From: AAA044-D11 sp965268555
Lineage (GTDB): Bacteria > Actinomycetota > Actinomycetes > Nanopelagicales > Nanopelagicaceae
Reading direction: 5' to 3'
DNA: 64,000 nucleotides
Assembly (NCBI GenBank): GCA_965268555.1
Contig: OZ254174.1
Coordinates: forward strand, 1,313,871 to 1,377,870
A model generated the notes under the pieces. The model searched no databases, was not told the DNA's origin, and saw only the letters and a program-made list of their open reading frames with translations. A program made the position numbers and the translations under genes. Shown here piece by piece: positions 26,168-35,016 of the stretch. Each line of letters begins with the position of its first letter. The first letter of the stretch is position 1.

Positions 26168-27010
26168 TTAAGAAGTAATCGTTGTTTGAAAGAATGTTGA
26201 CCAAGGACCTTTGCCAGCTGAATTGACTGCCTTAATTCGGAAGAAATAAAGTCCGCCAGCAACGGCGCCAGTGAATTCAAAAATGACTGGTGTTCCTGCT
26301 TTAACCGAAGTTATATCACCAGAGATGGGATAAGAAGTTGAAGTAGTGGAACCTACATACCACTCGACATCATATGAAGTTATCCGAAGTGCTTGCTGAT
26401 CAAAACTCGCATTGTCTGAAAGATTTGCATAGAGGATTTTTCCACCGGCAGGATCATCTGCCGCAGTGAAAGTTATGTTTGGAGTTGTTGTAGGGGCACT
26501 AAAATTAGAAGCTGCAAATTCTTCTGCATAAAGCGCGTTCCACGCATCTCCTTGTTTGCTAATTTCATCTGCAAGCGCCTGAAGTATCGGCTGATCTGCC
26601 TTTACAGCTTTCTTTTTCGCAAGAGACTTCTTGACTGCTGCCAAGTATTTTGAATGAGCTTCTACATAGATTTTCAGTTGTGGATCAGATTTTGAATATG
26701 AAGGTCCTGATGGAAGAGCTGTTAATTTAGTAAGAGCAGCGGAAATCTTGCTCATAGATGCATTTGTCCGCTTCAACCAACTTTTATATTTTGCACCGGA
26801 TCTAAGAGAAGTTCCTGCTGGCTCTATAAGTAATGCTCGATATTTTTCATCCGCTGGAATAAATTCCAAATTAAAATATTTATTGATGCTCTCGCTGTAT
26901 GTCGTGTCCGCCGGGAGATTGTCAGCAATCGCGGATTGCGGCGCCGTAATGCCAAGGATTAGTGAGATTGAAAGTGCAGTGATTATGCCCTTATATTTTT
27001 GTGTTGACAT
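26168..27010 (-). CDS. exported fibronectin type III domain protein
   Basis: 280 residues. Signal peptide 1-29 (QSAIA-D). A helical, Lys/Ala-rich segment (about 30-165) is followed by one Fn3 domain (about 172-278) recognised by the strand pattern YDVEWYVG and FFRIKAVNSAGKGPWS. No membrane anchor or LPXTG-type sorting signal is seen, so it is likely secreted or held by other means. GAGAGG lies 12 bases before the ATG. It closes the accessory block next to tRNA-Ser copy 3. Adhesion or carbohydrate binding is possible but not shown. Confidence 0.75.
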   Translation of the reverse strand: MSTQKYKGIITALSISLILGITAPQSAIADNLPADTTYSESINKYFNLEFIPADEKYRALLIEPAGTSLRSGAKYKSWLKRTNASMSKISAALTKLTALPSGPSYSKSDPQLKIYVEAHSKYLAAVKKSLAKKKAVKADQPILQALADEISKQGDAWNALYAEEFAASNFSAPTTTPNITFTAADDPAGGKILYANLSDNASFDQQALRITSYDVEWYVGSTTSTSYPISGDITSVKAGTPVIFEFTGAVAGGLYFFRIKAVNSAGKGPWSTFFQTTITS

Positions 27011-27088
27011 TTGCGAACGCCTCTCTGTCGGTTCACTGAAGGCTACATATAAATCCGCAATAAAAATAGGGGTTTAAAATGAATAAAA

Positions 27089-28513
27089 TTAAATCTCTAC
27101 TCCTATGTACTTAGTTTCAAGGAATTCGTAGATTCCGGCGAAGCCACCTTCACGGCCAAGACCGCTCTGCTTAACGCCACCGAATGGCGCTGCTGGATCT
27201 GAAATAACACCACGGTTAATTGCAACCATTCCGGATTCGATTGCTTCAGCAGTTTTTATCGCGCGCTTTAGATCGCTGGAATAAATGTAACTGATGAGTC
27301 CATATTCAGTTGCGTTCGCTAATTCAATTGCTTCGGCATCGCCATCGAAGGTAACGATTGGGGCAACTGGGCCAAAGACTTCGTTGTTAAGAATTGGATT
27401 TGTTTTATCTACAGTAACAACTGTTGCAGGATAAAAAGCGCCGGCGCCTTCAGGAGTAGCGCCACCAAGTACTAATTTTCCGCCAGCTTTAACTGCGGCA
27501 GTGACTAGATCGGCAATCTTGTTACGTTCTTTGATTGAAACGCTGGCACCGAGTTGGGCACCGTCATCTAAACCTGGTGCAAGTTTTAGCGCACCCATTG
27601 CCTTTGCAAATTTTGTTGTGAATTCTTGCGCAACACTCTTTGCAACGATGAAACGATTTGCTGCGGTGCAAGCGGCGCCGCCGTTTCGCATCTTTGCGAT
27701 CATTGCACCGGCTACTGCATCATCAATATTTGCATCATCTAGAACAACAAATGGGGCATTTCCACCGAGTTCCATTGAAGTACGAAGAACGTTGTCTGCA
27801 GATTCTTTTAGAAGAGTGCGACCAACTTCAGTTGAACCGGTGAAAGATAAATTACGAACCCGTGGATCATGCAACATCTTTGAAATCATTGGACCGGTTT
27901 TTGAAGGTAGAACAAAATTAACTACGCCTTTTGGGACACCGGCGCGTTCGAGAATTTCAATAATTGCGAGCGCCGTAAGTGGAGTTTCGCTAGCTGGTTT
28001 TAAAATTACTGTGCAACCTGCGGCGAGAGCTGGTCCAATTTTTCGGGTGGCCATTGCTGCTGGGAAATTCCAAGGTGTGATTAAAAGTGAGACACCAATT
28101 GGTTGGTGAGTAACCAAAATTCTTTTATCGCCTGAAGGTGCTTGGCGATAATCGCCAGGCGTGCGTACTGCTTCTTCGGCAAACCAGCGGAAAAATTCTG
28201 CGGCATAGATAACTTCGCCTTTTGCATCAGATAGAACTTTTCCGTTTTCCATCGAAATTATTTTTGCAATTTTATCTGCTTCAGCAATCATGATTTCGAA
28301 GGCTTTTCGCAGAATTTCACTTCGAACTCGGGGTGCAGTTTTTGACCAAGATTTGAAGGCGCTGTGGGCTGCGGTTACTGCGGCATCACATTGAGCCTCA
28401 CCAGCTGTGGCAACTTCGGCAATTACATTTCCGGTACTTGGATCGGTTACGGGCAGGGTGCCATCGCCCTTAACCCAAGCGCCATCAATATAAAGGTCGG
28501 TTTTTAATTGCAT
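27089..28513 (-). CDS. gabD: NAD(P)-dependent succinate-semialdehyde dehydrogenase family protein
   Basis: Aldehyde dehydrogenase superfamily, 474 residues. It has the NAD-binding segment TPWNFPAAM, the general base Glu in MELGGNAPF near residue 252, the catalytic Cys in GGAACTAANRF near 286, and the C-terminal PFGGVKQSGLGREGG that is frequent in GabD-type enzymes. The substrate is therefore probably succinate semialdehyde, though related semialdehydes cannot be excluded. No gabT or GABA uptake gene is adjacent. It has a leaderless-type start. Confidence 0.88.
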   Translation of the reverse strand: MQLKTDLYIDGAWVKGDGTLPVTDPSTGNVIAEVATAGEAQCDAAVTAAHSAFKSWSKTAPRVRSEILRKAFEIMIAEADKIAKIISMENGKVLSDAKGEVIYAAEFFRWFAEEAVRTPGDYRQAPSGDKRILVTHQPIGVSLLITPWNFPAAMATRKIGPALAAGCTVILKPASETPLTALAIIEILERAGVPKGVVNFVLPSKTGPMISKMLHDPRVRNLSFTGSTEVGRTLLKESADNVLRTSMELGGNAPFVVLDDANIDDAVAGAMIAKMRNGGAACTAANRFIVAKSVAQEFTTKFAKAMGALKLAPGLDDGAQLGASVSIKERNKIADLVTAAVKAGGKLVLGGATPEGAGAFYPATVVTVDKTNPILNNEVFGPVAPIVTFDGDAEAIELANATEYGLISYIYSSDLKRAIKTAEAIESGMVAINRGVISDPAAPFGGVKQSGLGREGGFAGIYEFLETKYIGVEI

Positions 28514-28519
28514 GCGGCA

Positions 28520-28525
28520 AGCATA
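28520..28525 (-). promoter_or_regulatory. -10 element of a probable leaderless gabD promoter
   Basis: TATGCT on the minus strand, then six bases (TGCCGC), then ATG 28513. No Shine-Dalgarno is present. Confidence 0.5.
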
Positions 28526-28597
28526 CGCCCCGAATGCGAAGTAAAATTAATTCAAGATTAAACTCAGGGAAGCGAAGAATTCCCAGTTATAGGAAGA

Positions 28598-30940
28598 GTG
28601 GCCGTGCCAAAGTCTTGGACTGATGACGCCCCAGAACCAATGGTTCTCCAGGAGCATGCACACCTTGCGGACCCGATTTCATATCGGATCAAACGTCGCC
28701 TTTTAGGTAATCCACTTAACCGCCACACACTTAGCCATCAAAGACTTAAGAAAAGATATGCGTTAGGAATTCTCTCTTCTGACTGCATCTCATCATCGGC
28801 TTATGGAAGCGAGCAGATTCTCCTCGCCTTAGTTCCGGCATTTGGTTTAGCAGCATTCACAATGTTGATGCCAATGACGGCAATCGTTTTAACAATTTTA
28901 TTAATAGTAACTCTCTCTTACCGCAACGTTATTTCGGTTTACACAAAAGTTGGTGGGGCCTACATAGTTTCACGAGATAACTTTGGCCCAGTTGTTGCCC
29001 AAGTTGCTGCTGTTGCACTGATGCTGGATTACATAGTTACCTTGGCAATTCAATCTGCAGCTGGTGTCGCCGCAATTGCCTCAACATTTCCCGAAGTCGG
29101 CCCATGGAAGATTCACCTAACGCTGGCAATCATTGTTCTTCTTAGTTACGGAAATTTGCGTGGCGTGAAAGAAGCAGGAAAAGCATTTGCACTTCCAACA
29201 TATTTATTCGTTGGATCGATGGCCGTTGTTTTCATCATAGGAATTTATCGCCAATTTTCTGGAACGCTGCCATTGCTTGATGTGAATCAACCAGGTGCGG
29301 TTCCAATTGGTGAGTCACAAGGGTTGTTAACTTTTGCTGCAATATTTATTTTGCTTCGCGCTTTTGCAAATGGTGGATCATCTTTAACTGGTCTTGAAGC
29401 TATCTCTGATGGCGTCTCGTTGTTTAAAGCTCCTGAGCAAGTTAATGCGCGTAAAACTCTGGTAATCATGAGCACAATATTGGGCTCTTTAGTACTTGGG
29501 GTTTCTTGGTTCGCACATAAAATTCACGCAATCCCATATGAGAGTGAAACTCCGACAGTTATCTCACAAATTGCAAAGGCAATTTTGGGTGAAGGAACTT
29601 TTGGAAACGTCTTCTTCGTGCTTGTCCAGGCTGCAACGATGTTAATTCTCTTTGCCGGCGCGAACACCACATATAGCGCATTCCCATTGTTAGTTAACTT
29701 CGTTGCAACTGACGGATATTTGCCAAACTGGTTAACCAAGCGCGGTCACCGCTTGAATTTCTCAAACGGTATTTTGTTGCTCTCTGGCACTGCAATGATT
29801 TTAGTTTTGGTAACCGGAGCCTCTGTTCAACATCTAGTCGCTTTCTACGCTCTAGGTGTGTTCACGGCCTTTACGCTCTCGGGCTTAGGTATGGCGAAAC
29901 ACAACTACATGAATCGCGGCAATTGGTGGCGTGGCAAGTTTGTTGTTAACGCGCTCTCAGGCGGAATTTCATTTGTTGTAGTCATTATCTTTGCAGTTGT
30001 TAAATTCAATGAAGGCGCTTGGGTCGTTGTATTAATCACGCCAATTTTAGTTGTTACTTTCCTGCGGCTGCGCAAGCAATACACAAAAGAACAGAATGTA
30101 TTAGCTGTAACTGCTCAAAGCTCGCGAGCAACTTCTATCTCAAGGCATGATGTTTCAGTTCTTGTTGACAGTCTAGATTTAGCAACGATTGGCGCAGTTA
30201 GATATGCCAGATCATTGAATCCAAGAAATTTAAATGCGGTTCACTTTGTAATTGATGATAAGCGCGCAGAAATGATTAGTACTGGTTGGGCCGCGAATTC
30301 AGCAGTAAGTGATGTCCCACTGATTTTGATTGACTGTCCTGATCGTAGACTTCCAAATGCGGCTGTTGATTATGCAATTCGTACAACTGCAAGTCCTGAT
30401 GTTGAATTAACTTTGCTGCTTCCACGTCGTTCATATTCTCGATTCTTAGGCCGAGTTCTACATGATCAGACCGCTGAAGCAATTTCAGCGCCAATCTCGC
30501 AGTTAGAGCGCGTTGTGGCAACAATTATTCCCTTTGACGTTGAAAGAATTTTGGATTCAAAGACCCGCGGCAAGACTGTATTGGTGACGAAAGAGCCAGA
30601 AGTGAAAGCAAAGAAGATCGCGCTTCCCAAATTACAGAGCTCTGAAAGCGGTCCAATCAGCCATTACAACGAAAACATTCTGCCGATTTCGAATGCAACT
30701 TGGCGAAAGCGCGCGCACGTTCGCGGTCAAGTGACGGCAATTAGAACAGCGCCTTCTGGCGGTGCACCGCGAGTTGATGTTGAAGTTTGGGATACAACTG
30801 GCGGAATAACATTGCAGTTCTTGGGTCGTCGTGAAATCGCTGGGCTCGATGTCGGATCAACTATTTGCGCTGAAGGAATGGTTGGCGAAACGCAAGGCTC
30901 GCTAACTATTTTGAACCCTTCTTACGAAATCGTTATTTAA
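28598..30940 (+). CDS. KimA-like APC family permease fused to a C-terminal OB-fold domain
   Basis: 780 residues. After a cytosolic N-terminal segment (LAHQ-like region with LSHQRLKKRYAL), about 12 membrane helices span residues 50-490 in APC/KimA style (SSDCISSSAYGSEQ, GGAYIVSRDNFG, FANGGSSLTGLEAISDG). A soluble region follows (500-670, USP-like). The last 75 residues (HVRGQVTAIRTAP ... LNPSYEIVI) resemble the actinobacterial OB-fold protein normally encoded separately beside TrkA/KimA-type genes. KimA homologues import potassium under c-di-AMP control (family knowledge); the ion here is inferred. Start GTG 28598 or GTG 28604. Confidence 0.8.
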   Translation: MAVPKSWTDDAPEPMVLQEHAHLADPISYRIKRRLLGNPLNRHTLSHQRLKKRYALGILSSDCISSSAYGSEQILLALVPAFGLAAFTMLMPMTAIVLTILLIVTLSYRNVISVYTKVGGAYIVSRDNFGPVVAQVAAVALMLDYIVTLAIQSAAGVAAIASTFPEVGPWKIHLTLAIIVLLSYGNLRGVKEAGKAFALPTYLFVGSMAVVFIIGIYRQFSGTLPLLDVNQPGAVPIGESQGLLTFAAIFILLRAFANGGSSLTGLEAISDGVSLFKAPEQVNARKTLVIMSTILGSLVLGVSWFAHKIHAIPYESETPTVISQIAKAILGEGTFGNVFFVLVQAATMLILFAGANTTYSAFPLLVNFVATDGYLPNWLTKRGHRLNFSNGILLLSGTAMILVLVTGASVQHLVAFYALGVFTAFTLSGLGMAKHNYMNRGNWWRGKFVVNALSGGISFVVVIIFAVVKFNEGAWVVVLITPILVVTFLRLRKQYTKEQNVLAVTAQSSRATSISRHDVSVLVDSLDLATIGAVRYARSLNPRNLNAVHFVIDDKRAEMISTGWAANSAVSDVPLILIDCPDRRLPNAAVDYAIRTTASPDVELTLLLPRRSYSRFLGRVLHDQTAEAISAPISQLERVVATIIPFDVERILDSKTRGKTVLVTKEPEVKAKKIALPKLQSSESGPISHYNENILPISNATWRKRAHVRGQVTAIRTAPSGGAPRVDVEVWDTTGGITLQFLGRREIAGLDVGSTICAEGMVGETQGSLTILNPSYEIVI

Positions 30941-30950
30941 TCGCTTTCGC

Positions 30951-31613
30951 TTAACGTTTAACAAAGAGCAAGCGCGCAACAATTAGTCCGACTGGTAATC
31001 CAATTAATTGCGCGATCATATAAATCCAAGCCGAATTCAGAGTTATACCTGCAAATGAATCGCTCCAGATTCGAGCAAATGTAACTGCAGGGTTTGCGAA
31101 GACAAAAGAAGATGTTGCATAAAAGGCGGTAGTTATCCAAGCTGGAATTATTAACGGGGATAAGTTAGTTCGCTTTTGATCAACAAGTAAATGAATTATA
31201 AAAATCAAACCAGCTGTAGCAAAGACTTCACTTATAAAGAGATTAGTTCCGGTTCGTTCGTGGTGAGATTGGAAAATCGCTGGCTTATTGAACATTACAT
31301 TTGCAAAAATAGTTCCGGTAAAACCACCGAGAAATTGCGCACCGATATATGCAATCGCGTTCTTGCCATCAATTCTATTTTTAAATAACTCGCCAAGCGT
31401 CACAACCGGGTTGAAATGTGCACCGCTTATTGGTGATAGCAAAGTTATTATCAAGGCGAGCATTGAAACGATCGAGATGGCATTTATCGTAAGTTGCAGG
31501 CCAACGTCATCGGTTAAATTCGTCGCCATAATTCCCGAGCCAATGACTGAGGTAAGCAATAGCGCCGTTCCCAGGAATTCCGCGAAGATTTTTTGTAGTT
31601 TCACAAGTGCCAA
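30951..31613 (-). CDS. MIP/aquaporin family channel
   Basis: Six-helix channel of 220 residues with the two half-helix NPA-type boxes: HFNPVVTLGE (near 66-75, NPV instead of NPA) and FANPAVTFARIW (near 172-183). Such channels pass water, glycerol or small neutral solutes. The Arg following the second box (ARIW) is present as in selective pores. It is convergent with the KimA-like gene, 10 bp apart, and divergent from the phosphatase gene. Solute not determined. Confidence 0.88.
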   Translation of the reverse strand: MALVKLQKIFAEFLGTALLLTSVIGSGIMATNLTDDVGLQLTINAISIVSMLALIITLLSPISGAHFNPVVTLGELFKNRIDGKNAIAYIGAQFLGGFTGTIFANVMFNKPAIFQSHHERTGTNLFISEVFATAGLIFIIHLLVDQKRTNLSPLIIPAWITTAFYATSSFVFANPAVTFARIWSDSFAGITLNSAWIYMIAQLIGLPVGLIVARLLFVKR

Positions 31614-31696
31614 TTTAGTGGGAAGATATCGCTCTATTCGTTATCGCCATAGATAGATCCCTAGATTTAGCCAAGATTTAATGAAAGGAAGCGCAA

Positions 31697-32440
31697 ATGT
31701 CACTGGCATTTAAGGTATTTGCACTTTCTGATCTCGGTTTGCTTCGGGCTGGAAATGAAGATTCCGGACTCGTTTCATCAAAAATTGTTGCAGTAGCCGA
31801 TGGAATGGGTGGACACGCAGGTGGTGAAGTTGCATCACGAATAGCAATCAAGTCTCTTGTACAGACAAGTTCTAACGCAGATGTGTTATTGAGCGTTGCT
31901 AATTCGATAAATTTAGAAATCGCAAATAAATCAAAGTCTGATCCTGAACTTGCTGGCATGGGAACAACACTCACTGCGCTTCAAATAAATGGTGAGGTTG
32001 CTGAACTTTTGCATGTTGGAGATTCGCGCTGCTACGCCTTCACTGGTGGAAAGCTAAATCAATTAAGTGATGACCATACTGTGATGCAAGAGTTAATTGA
32101 CCAGGGGCGCATAACTCCAGATGAGGTAATGAACCACCCACAACGCTCGCTGCTTACTCAAGCTTTAATGGGCGATTCGGAAGTAAACCCGGCGCTTAAA
32201 CTTTATCCAATAGCAATCGGCGACAAGTTTTTATTGTGCAGCGATGGTTTGACTGCAGTACTTTCTGATCTGGAAATTTCAAAAATTTTGAAAAAGAATA
32301 GCGGCCAGGAATTAGTTGAAGAATTAGTCGCTGAAACAAAGGCCAAGGGCGCTCCGGATAATGTGACTGTCATTTGGGCCGAAGTAGTTTCTGAAGTTGA
32401 AGCGAGTGCTACGGAATTAATTGGTGCCGCAAATGGCTAA
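31697..32440 (+). CDS. pstP: PP2C family serine/threonine protein phosphatase
   Basis: Dephosphorylates targets of the neighbouring kinase and the kinase itself. PPM motifs are present: RAGNEDSGL near residue 16-24, VADGMGGHAGGEVAS near 35-49, and LLCSDGLT near 180 with GAPDNVTV near 221. 247 residues, catalytic domain only; the transmembrane and external part of mycobacterial PstP is missing. AGGAAG precedes the ATG. The stop lies within the first codons of pknB, so the pair is co-translated. Confidence 0.93.
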   Translation: MSLAFKVFALSDLGLLRAGNEDSGLVSSKIVAVADGMGGHAGGEVASRIAIKSLVQTSSNADVLLSVANSINLEIANKSKSDPELAGMGTTLTALQINGEVAELLHVGDSRCYAFTGGKLNQLSDDHTVMQELIDQGRITPDEVMNHPQRSLLTQALMGDSEVNPALKLYPIAIGDKFLLCSDGLTAVLSDLEISKILKKNSGQELVEELVAETKAKGAPDNVTVIWAEVVSEVEASATELIGAANG

Positions 32441-33977
32441 ATTATTTGGTAATCGTTACGAAATTGGCCAGATGATTGGCACCGGCGGAATGGCCGACGT
32501 TTATATTGGCGAAGATCAAAGACTCTCGCGCAAAGTTGCCGTCAAAGTTCTACGAAGTGATCTGGCAAGAGATCCATCTTTCTTAGCCCGGTTCCGGAAA
32601 GAGGCGCTAGCTGCGGCGGGCTTAAATCACCCTGGAATTGTTGCAGTTTATGACTCTGGTGAAGAAGGTCTTAATTCATACATTGTTATGGAACTTGTTA
32701 ATGGCCACACGCTTCGCGAAGAGCTTGCTAACCCAGCGACACTTACTGTTGATCGTTCATTAGAAATTATCGAAGGTGTTCTGGATGCACTTTCATATTC
32801 ACATCAAAATGGAATTATTCACCGCGATATCAAACCTGGAAACATTATGTTGACTGAATTTGGTGTTGTGAAAGTTATGGACTTTGGTATTGCTCGTGCG
32901 ATGGATGACATCGGTGCAACAATGACAAGCACTTGGAACGTTGTTGGAACCGCGCAGTATTTGTCGCCAGAGCAAGCAACCGGTGAGACTTCAGATTTAC
33001 GAAGTGATATTTACTCTGTTGGTTGTCTGCTTTATGAATTAGTGACAGGCCAACCGCCATTCACTGGTGATACACCAGTAGCGATTGCCTACCAACATGT
33101 TTCCTCTGACTTTGTTCTACCAAGTGCTATAAATCCAGAGCTTGACAAGAACATCGATAAAATTATTACAGTTGCACTTGCCAAGAATCCAAGTGATAGA
33201 TATCAAAGCGCAGATCTAATGCTTGCCGATATTAGACGGGCGATAAGAGGTCAGAATGTAACAACAAAGATTCGCAGAATCGTGCCACGTCGCAATTTCC
33301 TAGTAATGGGTGGCGCTGCTGCAGTCTTTGTTCTACTTATTGGATTAGCTTTCAACTCTTTTAATTCAAGCGCACCCCAACCATCACTTCAGATTCCAAA
33401 TGTTGTTGGATTAACGCAAGAAGACGCGGCGAAATTATTAGCTGATTACACCTTGAATATCCAACGTGCACCTGACTCTAGAATTCCAAAAGATCGTGTT
33501 GCATCCCAACTTCCGCTCGCCACAACACGTGCGCCAAAGGGCAGCAGTATTACTTTGACAATTTCTGATGGTCCTGGCGATACAACAGTTCCCACAACAA
33601 TTATTGGTATGAGCTTGGAAGAGGCCCGAAACGAGCTAGCCGCAGCTGGTTTGCTGGTAACTCAGATTGTGCCGGTGGATTCAAATTCACGTACTGGCGT
33701 GGTCTTGAAAATTACACCAGACGCGGGATCAATTATTAAAGCTGGAAGCGGTGTGATTCTTGAGATTGCGAGCGGAAGCTTGAAAGTTCCTGCGCTGCTT
33801 GATTTAACTGGTATCGAAGCACAAACAATTTTGACACAAGCCGGATTCTTAGTGAAAGAGATAAGTGGTTACGATGAAGCAAAACCAATTGGAGTTGTCT
33901 TAGCCCAGGCGCCGGCTGCTGGCACAACTCAAGTAATTGGATCTGATGTTGCGATTACGGTGAATAAAAAACCTTAA
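32433..33977 (+). CDS. pknB: PASTA-domain serine/threonine protein kinase PknB-like
   Basis: Membrane kinase sensing the cell wall. Kinase domain (about 5-265) with GTGGMADVYIGED glycine loop, HRDIKPGNIM catalytic loop and DFGIA. One membrane helix near 290-310, then three extracellular PASTA domains (starting near 320, 388 and 452) that bind muropeptides/lipid II. 514 residues from ATG 32433; the upstream in-frame TTG at 32421 is unlikely. Only one kinase and one phosphatase remain here; no pknA, fhaA/B, rodA or pbpA is nearby. Convergent with pabA, with stops shared in TTAA. Confidence 0.95.
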   Translation: MAKLFGNRYEIGQMIGTGGMADVYIGEDQRLSRKVAVKVLRSDLARDPSFLARFRKEALAAAGLNHPGIVAVYDSGEEGLNSYIVMELVNGHTLREELANPATLTVDRSLEIIEGVLDALSYSHQNGIIHRDIKPGNIMLTEFGVVKVMDFGIARAMDDIGATMTSTWNVVGTAQYLSPEQATGETSDLRSDIYSVGCLLYELVTGQPPFTGDTPVAIAYQHVSSDFVLPSAINPELDKNIDKIITVALAKNPSDRYQSADLMLADIRRAIRGQNVTTKIRRIVPRRNFLVMGGAAAVFVLLIGLAFNSFNSSAPQPSLQIPNVVGLTQEDAAKLLADYTLNIQRAPDSRIPKDRVASQLPLATTRAPKGSSITLTISDGPGDTTVPTTIIGMSLEEARNELAAAGLLVTQIVPVDSNSRTGVVLKITPDAGSIIKAGSGVILEIASGSLKVPALLDLTGIEAQTILTQAGFLVKEISGYDEAKPIGVVLAQAPAAGTTQVIGSDVAITVNKKP

Positions 33978-34612
33978 GAGCTGGCCGCAATTGGACTCAT
34001 GCCGGTAATTCTTTTGCGAGCGCCGACATCGCCACAAATTTCTAACCAATTAGCCAGAAGTTCATAACCATATTCTGAGAGCACTGCTTCTGGATGAAAC
34101 TGAACCCCGTAGATATCTTTATCTCGAATTCGTATTCCCATAATTGTGCCCTCACTACTTCTAGCACTGATTTCAATTGCGTGAGTTATGGAATCTTCTT
34201 CGAGTGCAAGTGAGTGATATCTGGTGGCGTTAAAATTATTTGGAATATCTTTAAAAATATTTTCGCTCTTATGTTCTACGACGCTGGTTCGCCCATGAAT
34301 TAATTCAGGTGCTCCGACAACTTTTGCGCCAAATGCAATTCCGATTACTTGCAATCCAAGACAGATTCCTAGAACTGGAATATTCGCCTTCTCGCAATAT
34401 TCAACAACCTCAATGCTTACACCCGCGCTTTCCGGAGCTCCTGGCCCTGGCGAAATTACAACGCCAGCAAAATCTTTTGCAAAATCTGGAGAAATTTCTG
34501 AGTTTGTTACAACAGTTGTAACGGCCCCAATTTCATTGAGGTATTGCACGATATTGAAGACAAAGGAGTCATGGTTATCGACAACCAAAATCTTCTTGCC
34601 CACTGTATTCAT
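33974..34612 (-). CDS. pabA: aminodeoxychorismate/anthranilate synthase component II
   Basis: Glutamine amidotransferase subunit for folate (or tryptophan) synthesis. Nucleophile elbow GICLGLQ with Cys84, oxyanion SPGPGAPES, and GVQFHPEAVLSEYG with the catalytic His/Glu. 212 residues. In Actinobacteria this gene lies between pknB and crgA, as here, and is usually called trpG/pabA. No partner pabB or trpE is in the window, so it may serve both pathways. Confidence 0.9.
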   Translation of the reverse strand: MNTVGKKILVVDNHDSFVFNIVQYLNEIGAVTTVVTNSEISPDFAKDFAGVVISPGPGAPESAGVSIEVVEYCEKANIPVLGICLGLQVIGIAFGAKVVGAPELIHGRTSVVEHKSENIFKDIPNNFNATRYHSLALEEDSITHAIEISARSSEGTIMGIRIRDKDIYGVQFHPEAVLSEYGYELLANWLEICGDVGARKRITGMSPIAASS

Positions 34613-34627
34613 GTGGCAATTGTGGTG

Positions 34628-34633
34628 TAATCT
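34628..34633 (+). promoter_or_regulatory. -10 element of a probable leaderless crgA promoter
   Basis: TAATCT, then six bases (CTGCCC), then ATG 34640. No Shine-Dalgarno. Confidence 0.55.
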
Positions 34634-34639
34634 CTGCCC

Positions 34640-34897
34640 ATGCCTAAGTCACCGATTCGCAAAAAAGAGAAGGCCTACCTTCCTGAAAGCGTTGCCCAAG
34701 CGGCACCAGTCCCAACTGAGAGCCCAAAGTGGCTCGCCCCAGCAATGGTCGCCGCCTTCATTGCCGGCCTAATCTGGATCGTAATTTTCTATGTCAGCGC
34801 TACCGCCTATCCAATCCCTGGTATCGGGGCCTGGAATATGCTCGTGGGCTTCGGCTTCATCGGGGTTGGTTTTAGCCTCGCAACTCGCTGGCGCTAA
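34640..34897 (+). CDS. crgA: cell division protein CrgA
   Basis: 85-residue actinobacterial divisome protein with a basic N terminus (PKSPIRKKEK) and two membrane helices (about 32-53 and 65-82), ending in the conserved ATRWR. CrgA stabilises the divisome and recruits PBPs and FtsI in mycobacteria (family knowledge). It sits at the end of the pstP-pknB-pabA group, its normal neighbourhood. Confidence 0.93.
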   Translation: MPKSPIRKKEKAYLPESVAQAAPVPTESPKWLAPAMVAAFIAGLIWIVIFYVSATAYPIPGIGAWNMLVGFGFIGVGFSLATRWR

Positions 34898-35016
34898 TAC
34901 CCCCTAATTACACGCCTGTAATTCTCCACACGGTGGATAAAGGTTGGGGATAACTCGTAGCGGAGATTATGCTGGTTCTCAGGTTCCCCTCAGTTTTGTA
35001 AGGAACTCTGCGTTCC

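Noticed and set aside
27501..28109. Long open frame (202 codons) on the plus strand
   Set aside because: It is antisense to gabD, whose motifs are intact; the frame is a codon-usage shadow with no ribosome site or recognisable domain.
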